From Bacteroides faecalis (GTDB taxonomy: Bacteria; Bacteroidota; Bacteroidia; Bacteroidales; Bacteroidaceae), in assembly GCF_003865075.1 (NCBI RefSeq), contig NZ_BHWB01000026.1:1-57339 (forward strand): DNA of 57,339 nt. The letters run 5' to 3'. This document shows, one piece after another, positions 26,667 to 34,883 of the stretch. The notes under the pieces were generated by a model. It did not search any database, was not told the DNA's origin, and saw only the letters and a list, made by a program, of their open reading frames with translations. The number at the start of each line of letters is the position of its first letter. Positions within the stretch are counted from its first letter, which is position 1. The translations under genes and the position numbers were made by a program.

Positions 26667-28109
26667 TCACCTTTTTCCTGGTACAGGATATTTTTTTGAG
26701 GCATCATCCAAAACCAAAATCCAATCTATCATTTCTCCGGGATCAGGAGAAATAAATGTTTTCTCTCCTCTATTAGAATAAACGCCTACATAAGTAGCTT
26801 TTCCTGTTCTAGGATTATACCACCAAGCCTTGATCTTATCTCCTTTCAATACATTCATTCGTACTTTAAACTTTCTCCCGACAGGTGCGTATATCATGGC
26901 GTAGGAAAAATCTTGATCACAAGTTGCAACAAAACGATAGCGGCCTTCTCCCGGCATAGCCGTCGGAATTTTGTCTGTCACCAGAATCTTCTCTGTTGCA
27001 GGTATACGGGTAAAAAATGGGCGTGATTCTATCAATAAACGTCCGTATCTCATTTGCTCTGACCCCGGCTGATGTATGGCATCGCGCCAAGACATTAAAG
27101 GATTATTAATAGGTCTCGATTTGTCAGGGTCATACATTTGCCAAACCGAATGATGACCGTAAGTATGCCCGAAAGCCCCATTAAATAAATCCCAATATAG
27201 AGCACGACGAATATCCGACGCAATGGAATGCCCCCTACGTTTAGCCTGAAAAGCAACAGGATGATCTTCGTACAGAGGTTCACCATCCATTACCGGCTTA
27301 GCAGGAGTACGATTATAATCATCTCTGGTTTTAGAATAGTTTCCATATTCTACTTCGTGTCCGTTCTGACGCATATTAAAATCCAGCCAATCTTCCACAT
27401 GAAAGAACTGAGCGGAACCTTGTCCTCCTGTAGGATGGAATGTGCGGAGATGGTTCTTTCCATCTCCAGCCGCAAGTCCTTCGGCCATGGCCCGTATTAC
27501 TTCTTTTTGATTCTCATTCTCGAGATTTCGATCTCCTCCCAGAATCCATATAATTTGCGCCTCTTTATAACGTTTCCCCAGAAATTCTCCATAACTCCTC
27601 GCATTCTGTTTATTAAAGACGGGAGTACCGTCATGCCAATATCTGCCCCATGTTGGAAGAAAGCCTATATATAAATTTAGTTCGTTGGCCTTTTTTACAA
27701 CATAATCCACATAATCCCAATAATCATTATCGACACCTTCTTTTATTAAAGGTTTATTCGGGTCATTATTTTCAAAAGGTAGAAAACCGTAAGCGTTAGG
27801 CACACTGATTCCATCAAGCTCAGCCAAAGCAACCGCTTGGATAACAGTAAAACCTTTCCGCGCACGATCTTCAAGGTATAAATCAGCTTCTTCCTTATTA
27901 GTACGATGAAATAATTCCCACGCCGTATCTCCTAGATAAAAGAAAGGCGTACCATCACTATATTGCAAAAAACGTTTATTTTCAGAGATAATAAGACGAC
28001 TTTTTAAAAAATCTCCTTTCGTTTTGGAGTATTTACTTACCTGAGCTTCTATCCCTCCGGCAGATAACATTACTATTATCCAAATGATAAACCATTTTTT
28101 ATTTTTCAT
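26667..28109 (-). CDS. Secreted glycoside hydrolase-like protein, DUF4038 / GH140 type
   Basis: A 480-residue protein from the Met at 28109, chosen because MKNKKWFIIWIIVMLSAGG begins a clean signal peptide cut near IEAQ; the frame extends 18 codons further upstream. A DUF4038-type barrel follows: FFYLGDTAWELFHRTNKEEA, YIGFLPTWGRYWHDG, WILGGDRNLEN, PVMDGEPLYED and FGHTYGHHSVW. The C-terminal sandwich (about 400-480) has WWYNPRTGKA. The family includes GH140 apiosidases acting on rhamnogalacturonan II; the substrate here is unknown. The gene is an orphan, with no SusC/SusD partner within 9 kb. Confidence 0.78.
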   Translation of the reverse strand: MKNKKWFIIWIIVMLSAGGIEAQVSKYSKTKGDFLKSRLIISENKRFLQYSDGTPFFYLGDTAWELFHRTNKEEADLYLEDRARKGFTVIQAVALAELDGISVPNAYGFLPFENNDPNKPLIKEGVDNDYWDYVDYVVKKANELNLYIGFLPTWGRYWHDGTPVFNKQNARSYGEFLGKRYKEAQIIWILGGDRNLENENQKEVIRAMAEGLAAGDGKNHLRTFHPTGGQGSAQFFHVEDWLDFNMRQNGHEVEYGNYSKTRDDYNRTPAKPVMDGEPLYEDHPVAFQAKRRGHSIASDIRRALYWDLFNGAFGHTYGHHSVWQMYDPDKSRPINNPLMSWRDAIHQPGSEQMRYGRLLIESRPFFTRIPATEKILVTDKIPTAMPGEGRYRFVATCDQDFSYAMIYAPVGRKFKVRMNVLKGDKIKAWWYNPRTGKATYVGVYSNRGEKTFISPDPGEMIDWILVLDDASKKYPVPGKR

Positions 28110-28387
28110 GTTTGTATTATGTTTAATCATATAAGTACCACACATCGCCATATCCCATATCATCCATCAAGATAATTACAAAATTTGTATGTTTCTTTGC
28201 TGATAATAGCCAGAGCAAGTAAAGGATTCCGATCAATAAAGTGGTCACTCTCATTTTTTAGTATAAATTTAGAAAATATATGGTGCTAAAATATCAAAAA
28301 AATCTTGAATCTACAAGAAAAGATACGAAAACATAATTTGCTAGCGCTTATTAGGAAAGTTGTCTTACTGGCTAATAATTCTTTTCT

Positions 28388-28395
28388 TATATTTG
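28388..28395 (+). promoter_or_regulatory. -7 promoter element of the lipoprotein/TIR region
   Basis: TATATTTG matches TAnnTTTG. The predicted start is near 28402, about 55 nt before the lipoprotein start codon. A TTG at 28360-28362 is 25 bases away, somewhat too far for a standard -33 box. Confidence 0.5.
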
Positions 28396-28457
28396 AACTT
28401 TAGAAGATAAAACCTTATATCAAACCAATTAAAAAATAAGCTGAAATAAAATTGATT

Positions 28458-29298
28458 ATGAAATATGTAAACTATGTATATCCCATTATTCTAATCATGT
28501 TACTCACAGAGTGTTCTCCCCAAACGTAGCCCTAGAAGGAAAAGCCGCCAATACTTCAGGTATTCCCATCGTATACAATATCACAACTGATGGCATTGCA
28601 TTACCGGACAAATTTGATACTTTACACCTAAATTCAGATAGCACATTAAAATCACCCTTCCTAATAAACGACAACGAGAGAATATCTTTTTTCTTATGTG
28701 GCAAACGGGCATTAGGAGATTATACCTCGTTCCGGGCAACCAACCAGAAACTGGACATAAATGCGTCTAAAAACAATGAGCTAAATCCCATGGGTAGTTT
28801 TCAAAAGAAAATGAAATTTTGAGAAGCTTAATGGATTTGAATGAGAATATATTTAAGCCAGGTGCTAATATAAAAGATATTTTCGATATAAGTAAACATA
28901 CCATAGCCTCTCCTACTTATCAAAAGCTTATAGATTATACCGATAGAATGGAAAAAGAAATAACAGATACTAATCATGAATTTACTATCAGAGCAAAACA
29001 AAATATACGTCTGCAAATTCTTTTGGCATTCATGAACCAGTTTTTCATAAACAGTTCCAAAGGGTCTGATATAAATAAAAAAGAATGGAATGACTTTTAT
29101 TCAAAAATGCTAAATTTCGCAGATATCAACCAAGCTGAAAATGTATATTCTAAAGCCTTTTCAAATATCATATCTAATATGGAAAATATTGATATATTCC
29201 AAAAAGATGAAAAATATATTGAGGATGAGAATGAACGGAAGCAAACTATTTTCAATTGCACTTACAGGGACATGTGTAAGAGAGGGAACGTAAAATAA
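28458..29298 (+). CDS. putative lipoprotein of unknown function, interrupted by two -1 frameshifts
   Basis: The first frame (28458) reads a lipoprotein signal, MKYVNYVYPIILIMLLTECS, with lipobox LTEC, and stops after PQT. Adding a C to the CCCC run at 28518-28521 joins it to a frame continuing NVALEGKAANTSGIPIVYNI to 28810. Adding a T to the TTTT run around 28798-28801 then joins GSF to SKENEILRSLMDLNENIF and a helical region to 29298. The repaired protein has about 280 residues: lipid anchor, a short beta-rich part, and a Lys/Glu-rich helical C-terminal half. The family is not recognised. It precedes the TIR gene by 144 nt on the same strand, so a functional link is possible but unproven. 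Confidence 0.55.
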
Positions 29299-29442
29299 AC
29301 CGTGTCAAGCCTCATTTACTTAGAAATCTCTTTGGTCGGGGATTAGCAACAGTGCAAATAAATAACAAGCATTTTCTTATTATTTATTTTGTTATCAACT
29401 TAAAAATGCATAAATTAGCAGAATATTGTAACCGCGAGTATT

Positions 29443-31356
29443 ATGAAATACGACCTCTTTATAAGCTATCGCCGTACCTCTTTCGAATCAGCCAATCTCA
29501 TTGCTGAGAAACTGCGCAGCGCAGGCTATTCCGTATTTTTCGATGTAGAGACACTACGGTCCGGAAAGTTCAACGAACAGTTATTAACGGTCATAGAGCA
29601 TTGCAAAGATTTCATCATTGTTCTTCCGGAGAATGCATTGGACCGTTGCAATGACCCGGAAGATTGGGTACGTAGAGAAGTATATCACGCCATGCTGCAT
29701 CAGAAAAATATCATTCCGATCATGCTTACCAACTTTGAGTGGCCGGACCCCATGCCACAAGGAATGGAAGAGTTACGAAATTATCAAGCTATCTCTGCTT
29801 CTTCATACGAATACTTCGACCTGTCCATGCAACGGCTGACCGGTTACCTGATAAGTAAACCGCATAAAAAATATCAGAAAGTCTTACTACAGGCAACTGT
29901 CATTGTTGCCATACTTGCAGTCTGTGCCGTCATCGGCTACTACTCTTTCCGACTGATGGCAATCCCTGTCTGCACAGATACTGCGAACACCGTCACACAA
30001 GGTATGGGTGTCATCAATTTGTTGGGAGAAACCAATCAAAACCTACAAAAAGAATGGGATAAATTCTGCCAAAAGCAGCATTCGACTACGAATAATCCGG
30101 AAAAAACAGATGCATTGAAGTCGGATATGATCAAAGCGATCAATCATTATCAAGAGGAAATAAACAAATTGCAAACCCAACAGCCTTCTCCTGAGTTTGT
30201 AACCGATAACTATAAAATGTTCCTTTTGGGACTTTATGACGTAAATATGACAGAATTAACGGCGTTCGTCCAGACGTACCATTCTATGTTCGATGATCTA
30301 AATCATCAGATTGAATTCTTGAAAGGAAGAATGGATGATAATGATTTCAGCTCATTAAACCTAAGCATGGCAAAAGTCAATTTCGAAGGTTTCCAATACT
30401 CAATGAATTCACTCTATTACGGTTATCTGGAGTTACTGTCATTGCTCCCGAAGGAATCTCTCAACTTATACAAACAACTATCTCCGCATTGGGGACATTT
30501 CCCTAACGGTATAGGTACTACTCTTTCCAAAGAAGAGTATCAACGATTCCAAGAAAATGAAATGAACAAATTCGAAGCTCTCATCAAAGATACTGAAGTA
30601 AAAGTAGCCAAAACAGAGGGTGATCTGGATGAACTGGGACAAAGACTGGAGAATTTAGAGAACACCGTAAAACCTCAAAGTGGGAATGAGAAAAAAACGA
30701 CATCGGAAAATACCAATGCGGAAAGTCAGTTGGAAACACGCAAAGAGGCTTTAAAAGCCAAACAGCAATACGTAGAATCGCAAAAGAAGCAACTGGAAGA
30801 ATTGGACAAAAAATACATGGAAACTTACCAACGAATGAAAGAAAAATGCCAACTGGACGAAAAAGACGATCAAAGTTATATGTGGGGAAAAATGTTACAT
30901 TGGGCCAATTTCATGACAACCATCGTTGATAGCCGCAAGCAAATGGAAGAAAAGGGCGTTTATTCTACTTCATCCATCACACCGGAATTGGCTTTAGCAG
31001 ATTTGAACAGTCTTCTGTCCTGCTATCAGACCTATCATCCGGAAGCGAACATTTATCTACCTGCCATGAAAGCTTTTTATAAAGAGGTCGCTCAAGGTAA
31101 ACGCCCGCTAGCCGGAGTATTAGTTTTCGGATTCAAAGATGATACGGTCCACCCTCTTTTAAGAGCCGGAGATATTATCATTACCCGTAATGAAACACCT
31201 ATTATCAAATATGAAGATTTACAGAAAGCTATTAAAGTCAATAAAACGGGCCCTGTCACTTTCCTTCGTTTGTCTTCCGATGGAGTACTGAAAGAGCATA
31301 CAGAAAACATGCCGGACACTAAAATATTAGTAGGATATATGGATTTAAAAGAATAA
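29443..31356 (+). CDS. TIR domain - transmembrane - coiled-coil - PDZ-like protein
   Basis: A 637-residue protein. A TIR domain spans about 1-135 (MKYDLFISYRRTSFESANLI; GYSVFFDVETLRSGKF; FIIVLPENALDRC; DWVRREVYHAM), with E79 in WVRRE a candidate catalytic glutamate as in NAD-cleaving TIR enzymes. A membrane helix follows at about 147-170, then a large helical region with a predicted coiled coil (about 370-480), and a C-terminal PDZ-like domain (about 545-637: GVLVFGFKDDTVHPLLRAGD, IIITRNETPIIKY). The topology would put TIR in the cytoplasm and the coiled coil and PDZ in the periplasm. The family role is unknown; a membrane-coupled stress or phage sensor is a hypothesis. A 144-residue partner follows after 14 nt. 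Confidence 0.85.
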   Translation: MKYDLFISYRRTSFESANLIAEKLRSAGYSVFFDVETLRSGKFNEQLLTVIEHCKDFIIVLPENALDRCNDPEDWVRREVYHAMLHQKNIIPIMLTNFEWPDPMPQGMEELRNYQAISASSYEYFDLSMQRLTGYLISKPHKKYQKVLLQATVIVAILAVCAVIGYYSFRLMAIPVCTDTANTVTQGMGVINLLGETNQNLQKEWDKFCQKQHSTTNNPEKTDALKSDMIKAINHYQEEINKLQTQQPSPEFVTDNYKMFLLGLYDVNMTELTAFVQTYHSMFDDLNHQIEFLKGRMDDNDFSSLNLSMAKVNFEGFQYSMNSLYYGYLELLSLLPKESLNLYKQLSPHWGHFPNGIGTTLSKEEYQRFQENEMNKFEALIKDTEVKVAKTEGDLDELGQRLENLENTVKPQSGNEKKTTSENTNAESQLETRKEALKAKQQYVESQKKQLEELDKKYMETYQRMKEKCQLDEKDDQSYMWGKMLHWANFMTTIVDSRKQMEEKGVYSTSSITPELALADLNSLLSCYQTYHPEANIYLPAMKAFYKEVAQGKRPLAGVLVFGFKDDTVHPLLRAGDIIITRNETPIIKYEDLQKAIKVNKTGPVTFLRLSSDGVLKEHTENMPDTKILVGYMDLKE

Positions 31357-31370
31357 TAAAAACGATCATT

Positions 31371-31805
31371 ATGGGAACATTCAATTCTAGCAAGACATTC
31401 CACGCATCATCGACACTTATACCGACAATTGCGCAAGACATCACTACAACTTTCAAAAATGAAGAATATGAAGTGCAAAGCCAGCAACTGAAAAATGGAG
31501 GATACGATATCTCCATCACGAAAGGAGGAGTATTCAAAGCCATCATCGGTATGAAAACAGCACTGAAAGTGAATATCATACCTAATGGAAATGATATACA
31601 GATTACTACCGGTGTGGGTATCTTTGGCCAGCAAGCCATTCCAACGGTTATTTCCATGCTATTCTTCTGGCCCGTCCTTATCACGCAGATTTCCGGTATG
31701 GTGTCCCAGTCTAAAATAGACGATCGTGTGATGGAAATAGCCAACAATACCATCCATCGTATGACCCAGCAACAAAATAAGAGCGTAGATCCAAGTACTC
31801 CTTAA
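31371..31805 (+). CDS. small membrane-associated protein, partner of the TIR gene
   Basis: A 144-residue protein without signal peptide. An N-terminal half with alternating strands (YEVQSQQLKNGGYDISITKG, GVFKAIIGMKTALKVNII) precedes a glycine-containing turn (GVGIFGQQAIP) and one hydrophobic segment (TVISMLFFWPVLITQISGMV, about 99-118). A polar tail ends QQQNKSVDPSTP. The KGGVFKAxxGMKTAL...GVGIFGQQAIPT pattern recurs in small bacterial proteins, but I know no function for it. Fourteen bases separate it from the TIR gene, so the two are almost certainly co-transcribed. Confidence 0.7.
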   Translation: MGTFNSSKTFHASSTLIPTIAQDITTTFKNEEYEVQSQQLKNGGYDISITKGGVFKAIIGMKTALKVNIIPNGNDIQITTGVGIFGQQAIPTVISMLFFWPVLITQISGMVSQSKIDDRVMEIANNTIHRMTQQQNKSVDPSTP

Positions 31806-31871
31806 TCTGGAGGATATCAGATTTTCCCTTTTGACTGATCAGATTATATCCCGAAACCGTTCCACTAGAAA

Positions 31872-31987
31872 AAAACATCATTTTCTCTATCAACCTATCA
31901 CCAATCTTCTGTATTCCCTTATCCATCGTACTTTCAAGAGGTGATAGGTTGGAAATCAACCTATCACCTCCTCTATCACCTATCACC
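31872..31987 (-). repeat. 116-bp inverted repeat, left copy
   Basis: The reverse complement of this stretch matches 34474-34589 at 108 of 116 positions, counted by eye. It contains several GGTGATAGG / CCTATCACC 9-mers and a perfect 12-bp palindrome (31940-31951 with 31957-31968, loop GAAAT). The pair brackets the VirE-like gene. Confidence 0.92.
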
Positions 31988-32050
31988 GACAAACTATATA
32001 ACCTATATTTACCAGAAAACATACAGATAAACTAAATGTTTCAAGCTTCT

Positions 32051-32175
32051 AAACACTTTGTTCAGACGCTTGTAATAAAGTGTTCTACTTATTGAAACAA
32101 AGTGTTTTGCATAGGAAAACAAAGTGTTTCAAGGTATGAAACAAAGTGTTTTACCCTATTAAAACACTTTGTTCC
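32051..32175. repeat. six phased dyad repeats (AACAAAGTGTT core)
   Basis: Copies begin near 32051 (inverted), 32074 (degenerate), 32095, 32116, 32139 and 32161 (inverted), about 21-23 bp apart. The core of the best copies, AAACAaagTGTTT, is itself a dyad. The array lies about 100 bp upstream of the promoter of the VirE-like gene. It looks like iterons or operators bound cooperatively on one face of the helix. Confidence 0.85.
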
Positions 32176-32273
32176 ACCCCATAGAACCGGAATTGTAGCG
32201 TTATTTATAGGATATTCATCCTTATAATTTCTGCTTTTCCCTCAACAATATATTTTATAAACATGCTGCATCG

Positions 32274-32305
32274 TTTGGAAAACCGGAGAATAAGCAGTAC
32301 CTTTA
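32274..32305 (+). promoter_or_regulatory. promoter of the VirE-like gene
   Basis: TTTG (32274-32277), 20 bases, TACCTTTA (32298-32305) matches the Bacteroides consensus apart from the last base. The predicted start is near 32311, giving a leader of about 37 nt. Confidence 0.65.
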
Positions 32306-32347
32306 TATGTCCTAAAGACAGGGCACTAATTATAAAACATTTTTATC

Positions 32348-34456
32348 ATGAAAGTAACTTTGATGCGGGAAAACGGTGGAGCAACAACCATGCGCACGCT
32401 TGACGCAGACCTACAAATGAAAGCGATGATGCATGAGACAAAAGCTCAACCCGTAAGCAATCTGCGGATGAGCATACGATACGCATCACCGGACAGCCAA
32501 CTGGAAGGAGTGGAAAAACTATCGAAGATCATTCCTGCTGCCGCCTTCCGAAAAACGCCTAATGGCATACAAATGGCCGAATACAACGGGCTTGTACAAA
32601 TAGAAGTAAACCATCTGGCAAATCAGGTGGAAGTAAATCTGGTGAAACAGGAGGCCTCCGAACTTTCCCAAACGTTTGCCGCATTCATGGGATCGGGAGC
32701 ACATTCCGTAAAAATATGGGTACGGTTCACACGACCGGACGATTCTCTACCAACAACGCGGGAAGAAGCCGAAATATTTCAGGCTCATGCTTACCGAAAA
32801 GCTGTCAGCCTCTACCAACCGGTATTATCTTACCCCATCGAACTGAAAAACCCGACGTTGGAACAGTTTTGCCGGCAGACATATGATCCGGAACTTTATT
32901 ATAACTCCCAATCTACTGTCGTCTACCTGCGCCAACCATTAGAGATGCCTGCGGAAACGACTTACCAAGAAGCCATCCGGGCAGAATCATCCCCCTTCAA
33001 ACGGTTAATTCCGGGATACGACAGTTTCGATACATTGTCCGCACTCTTTGAAGTGGCACTAAATAGAGCTTATCAATCGTTGAGCGAACTCCAACCAAGT
33101 CTACACACCCGCTCCGACGAAGACCTGAAACCCTTGCTGGTTCAGTTAGCCCGAAACTGCTTTCGGGCAGGTATACCCGAAGAAGAAACCACTCGTTGGG
33201 CAATCGCCCATTTCTATACGAAAAAGAAAGAGTTCCTCGTCCGACAAACAGTGCAAAACGTATATACAAACGCAAAAGGATTTGGCAAGAAATCTCCCCT
33301 CTCTCCGGAACAGGAACTGGGACTTCGTACTGAGGAGTTTATGCAACGGCGATATGAATTCCGCTACAACACCATAACCGCAGTAACGGAGTATCGCGAA
33401 CGAAACACGTTTTGCTTCTATTTTCGTCCTATTAGCAGCCGTATACGAAACAGTATCGCCATGAATGCGCGATTGGAAGGGTTAAATCTCTGGGACAGAG
33501 ATGTGATTCGGTATCTTGACTCCGACCGCATACCGGTATTCAACCCGATAGAAGATTACCTTTTTAGTTTGGATGTCCGTTGGGACGGACGTGACCGGAT
33601 ACGCGAACTTGCCAACCGAGTGCCTTGCAACAATCCCCATTGGCCGGACCTGTTCTACCGCTGGTTCTTGAACATGGTTGCTCATTGGCGTCAGATAGAT
33701 CGGAAACACGCGAATTGTACTGTTCCTTTGCTAGTCGGCCCGCAAGCTTACCGGAAATCAACATTTTGCAGGAGTCTATTACCTCCTGAATTACAGACAT
33801 ATTATAACGACCGTATTGATTTCAGTAACAAACGGGATACAGAACTATCTCTCAATCGCTTTTTACTGATTAACTTGGACGAATTCGATCAAAACAAAGA
33901 AAATCAACAGGCTTTCCTGAAACATATTCTTCAGAAACCTGTCGTCAATGTTAAACGCCCGTATGGCACAACTACCGAAGAAATTCGGAGGTACGCCTCT
34001 TTCATCGGGACGAGTAATCATAAAGACCTATTGACGGACACATCTGGGAACCGGCGTTATATCGTCATCGACGTCATGGGACCAATAGATTGCTCACCCA
34101 TTGACTATGAACAACTTTATGCACAAGCAATTCATCATCTTTACAAAAACGAACGTTATTGGTTTGACACACAAGATGAAAAATTTATAGAGGAGGGTAA
34201 TAAGGAGTTTCAGGTCATGCCGATTGCCGAACAATTGTTTCACGAATATTTCCGCCCGGCCTGTGAAGGCGAAGAGTGTGAACAGTTACTCGCTATCGAA
34301 ATATTGGAACAAGTACAACATGACAGTAAAATCCATGTATCAAACTGCAATATTATTCAGTTCGGAAGAATCTTGCAGAAGAACAAAGTGCCTTCTACGA
34401 GATCAAAAAGAGGAAACATGTATAAAGTGGTGCGAATAAAGCCCCGAAAAGGATAA
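32348..34456 (+). CDS. BT4734/VirE-like protein (DUF3874-type SF3-like ATPase)
   Basis: A 702-residue cytoplasmic protein. The N-terminal part (about 40-160) resembles the BT4734-like primase-associated domain. The C-terminal half is a VirE/VapE-type ATPase: P-loop-like GPQAYRKST (464-472), Walker B LLINLDEFDQ with D511-E512, and a sensor/arginine region SFIGTSNHKDLLTD...NRRYIVI. The expected GKS/T of the P-loop reads RKS here. Such proteins are scattered through Bacteroides genomes and are linked to mobile elements, where relatives act as primase-helicases. No partner replication gene is near. The gene is bracketed by 116-bp inverted repeats and preceded by a dyad array. Confidence 0.82.
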   Translation: MKVTLMRENGGATTMRTLDADLQMKAMMHETKAQPVSNLRMSIRYASPDSQLEGVEKLSKIIPAAAFRKTPNGIQMAEYNGLVQIEVNHLANQVEVNLVKQEASELSQTFAAFMGSGAHSVKIWVRFTRPDDSLPTTREEAEIFQAHAYRKAVSLYQPVLSYPIELKNPTLEQFCRQTYDPELYYNSQSTVVYLRQPLEMPAETTYQEAIRAESSPFKRLIPGYDSFDTLSALFEVALNRAYQSLSELQPSLHTRSDEDLKPLLVQLARNCFRAGIPEEETTRWAIAHFYTKKKEFLVRQTVQNVYTNAKGFGKKSPLSPEQELGLRTEEFMQRRYEFRYNTITAVTEYRERNTFCFYFRPISSRIRNSIAMNARLEGLNLWDRDVIRYLDSDRIPVFNPIEDYLFSLDVRWDGRDRIRELANRVPCNNPHWPDLFYRWFLNMVAHWRQIDRKHANCTVPLLVGPQAYRKSTFCRSLLPPELQTYYNDRIDFSNKRDTELSLNRFLLINLDEFDQNKENQQAFLKHILQKPVVNVKRPYGTTTEEIRRYASFIGTSNHKDLLTDTSGNRRYIVIDVMGPIDCSPIDYEQLYAQAIHHLYKNERYWFDTQDEKFIEEGNKEFQVMPIAEQLFHEYFRPACEGEECEQLLAIEILEQVQHDSKIHVSNCNIIQFGRILQKNKVPSTRSKRGNMYKVVRIKPRKG

Positions 34457-34473
34457 ATATACGATTTGTTGAA

Positions 34474-34589
34474 GGTGATAGGTGATAGATGAGGTGATAG
34501 GTTGGAAAACAACCTATCACCCCTTGAAAGTACGATGGATAAGGGAATACAGAAGATTGGTGATAGGTTGATAGAGAAATTGATGTTTT
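34474..34589 (+). repeat. 116-bp inverted repeat, right copy
   Basis: Begins 17 nt after the VirE-like stop codon. It contains GGTGATAGGTGATAG, a perfect 12-bp palindrome (34493-34504 with 34510-34521, loop GAAAA) and a further GGTGATAGG. It is about 93% identical to the reverse complement of 31872-31987. Confidence 0.92.
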
Positions 34590-34608
34590 ATCTTGGAGGA
34601 GCGAGAAT

Positions 34609-34797
34609 TTATCGAAAAAACTCCATTATCATCTTGTCTACTATTTCCCACACAAATTTCTCTCCTTTTTTGAAAGAAAATTGTCGCCGAATCTGATCGG
34701 GTGTCCCCAGATAGTCTTCATTAACAAATGTCTCTCTACCCCATACTTTTCTGCCAAGAAAGTCACAATATAGATTGGTAACTGTAACAAAATAGAT
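34609..34797 (-). pseudogene. remnant of the 3' end of an unrecognised gene
   Basis: On the minus strand a stop-to-stop frame with no start codon reads TVTNLYCDFLGRKVWGRETF, VNEDYLGTPDQIRRQFSFKK and ends KFVWEIVDKMIMEFFR. It is protein-like and clearly the C-terminal end of something larger. The family is not recognised. It begins only 19 nt from the right inverted repeat, so it may have been cut when the VirE-like unit arrived. Confidence 0.5.
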
Positions 34798-34827
34798 TCA
34801 TGTTTCATTATAACTGATTATTTTATC

Positions 34828-34835
34828 TATTTTTG
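34828..34835 (+). promoter_or_regulatory. -7 promoter element of the purine permease gene
   Basis: TATTTTTG matches TAnnTTTG, 48 nt upstream of the start codon. No purine-riboswitch-like fold is visible in the short leader. Confidence 0.5.
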
Positions 34836-34883
34836 TAATACTAAAAAAATTACTTACTACAGAATACCTTTAATAAAATAGTT

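Noticed and set aside
32051..32175. CRISPR-like repeats
   Set aside because: Cores are about 11 bp, occur in both orientations and have about 11-bp gaps; this is a regulator or iteron pattern.
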